NCBI GenBank assembly: GCA_016617855.1
Contig: JAECUM010009381.1
Coordinates: forward strand, 23,140-87,139
Source: Megalonaias nervosa
Taxonomy: Eukaryota; Mollusca; Bivalvia; Unionida; Unionidae
Length of the DNA stretch: 64,000 nt
Reading direction: 5' to 3'
In this document: piece by piece, positions 63,239 to 64,000 of the stretch
Layout: each line of letters starts with the position of its first letter
Numbering within the stretch: position 1 is the stretch's first letter
Notes under the pieces: generated by a model
The model's database searches: none
What the model was told of the DNA's origin: nothing
The model's input: only the letters and a program-made list of their open reading frames with translations
Position numbers and translations under genes: made by a program

Positions 63239-64000
63239 CAGGGATCGTCCTGGGCTTCGCCAATGTCGCAAATTTCGATTTTTTTTCCCTTATTGGCGAC
63301 AAAATATATCATCTGGCGATTTTTTTTGCGACAGCCTTTTTGGCTCTTTAATTTGTACATACAATCATGGATTTGGAGTGGAGAACTTCGAAGGGACCAC
63401 GAAAGGAAGCCACAAACTTGGATACACAATGCACTGGAATCTATCTGTTACATAAACAAATCTTTTGTTCGTATTACCAAACCCATCTTTACAGTGCATT
63501 GTTACATCATAATCCACTTATGTTGACATCTGGCCTGAGTACTATATACTGTGATACACTCAATCATGCTACCGAATTATACCTACAATCGACCAACCTC
63601 TGAAGACGCGAACAGAAACAACTACAATTAATTGAACGACGGCTAATCCTTCTGTTGTTCATTTTAAATTTACCAATAAAATACTTTTGCTTAAACTTCA
63701 GAGAAACCTGATTACTTTTGAAGTACCGATTGCTGTGTATAAATACAAAGCAAATGGAAAAAATCTCAATCAGAATTATATACTGTCAAAAGTGCAACTT
63801 TATCATGGGTAAACGTAAGTTAGACATTGCGTGTTTATCGTCTTATCCTAAGAGTAAGTTAACCAAATTAACAGCATTTTGGATTTCGTGCAAATTCATC
63901 AGACAATACAGTCACTGAACCTGATGTTATACCTGACAGTCCAACATCATCTACATGTAGTGATGGTAGTAATGCTTCAAGTGCAACACCACATCATGAT
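63239..64000 (+). mobile_element. Possible 5' part of a hAT-type transposon running off the window
   Basis: A tip-like CAGGGATCGTCCTGGGCTTC at about 63239 is followed by GCGACA/GTCGC subterminal motifs. At 63807 a frame starts MGKRKLDIACLSSYPKSKLT. After a one-base shift it stays open to the window end with a Ser/Thr/Asp-rich stretch (TEPDVIPDSPTSSTCSDGSN). MGKRK-type starts followed by a low-complexity linker are common in ZMYM1/TTF-type hAT proteins. The right end and any finger lie outside, so this is tentative. Confidence 0.35.

Noticed and set aside
50679..64000. Upstream atlastin GTPase exons
   Set aside because: I looked for P-loop, switch and EYGRLA-type text on the minus strand and found none; the interval is filled by hAT, DIRS, Ty3-like and LINE sequence.
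1..64000. CRISPR array or bacterial operon
   Set aside because: The tandem arrays are diverged 35-200-bp units without unique spacers, and the gene structure is eukaryotic with introns.

Overview
This is AT-rich animal genomic DNA with long introns, canonical GT-AG splice sites, short exons and a very dense load of old transposons. The transposon mix suggests a marine invertebrate, most likely a lophotrochozoan such as a mollusc: tRNA-derived SINEs, tandem-unit elements ending in a hairpin plus CTAA as in bivalve Pearl/Helentron-derived elements, DIRS elements, and a mag/SURL-like Ty3 element. That placement is inference; no sequence here names a species.

One host gene runs through most of the window on the minus strand: the 3' part of atlastin, the dynamin-like GTPase that fuses endoplasmic reticulum membranes. 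Seven coding exons (50678-50586, 49628-49490, 42769-42642, 35559-35503, 34992-34921, 24405-23974, 9876-9796) join in frame to 334 codons including the stop. They encode the end of the GTPase domain, the three-helix bundle, the paired membrane segments and a short C-terminal tail. The exons for the P-loop half of the GTPase domain were not found and should lie upstream, beyond 64000. A THAP zinc-finger exon on the plus strand (44628-44958), with two frame breaks, sits inside an atlastin intron.

The rest is mostly mobile DNA. 1-3745: two tandem arrays, the second ending in a hairpin. 6042-8347: a hAT-like element with a perfect 8-bp target duplication. 8370-9475, 18240-19230, 23285-23720, 27100-27510, 28100-28230, 33628-33866, 37060-38900 and 43010-43615: arrays built from one ~145-bp unit, all in the same orientation. 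13690-16650, 39440-41600 and 52926-60420: three DIRS-like copies on the minus strand. 19357-20439, 32667-33627 and 50942-52538: three elements with the same TGCCAACC end motif, two carrying BED-finger remnants. 29490-32430: a CR1/L2/Rex1-like LINE.

The clearest history lies at 52926-60420. A DIRS copy was split by a Ty3/mag-like LTR retrotransposon (5-bp duplication CTGAG), and that element was later split by a pogo/Tigger-like DNA element (TA duplication). A paralogous empty site for the first insertion is visible at 14464-14468. I see no convincing new multi-gene system. The most unusual signals are the one-strand family of tandem-unit elements, steroid-receptor-like palindromes repeated in the first array, and a possible alternative atlastin C-terminus. 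All calls were made by eye; repeat boundaries without target duplications are approximate.
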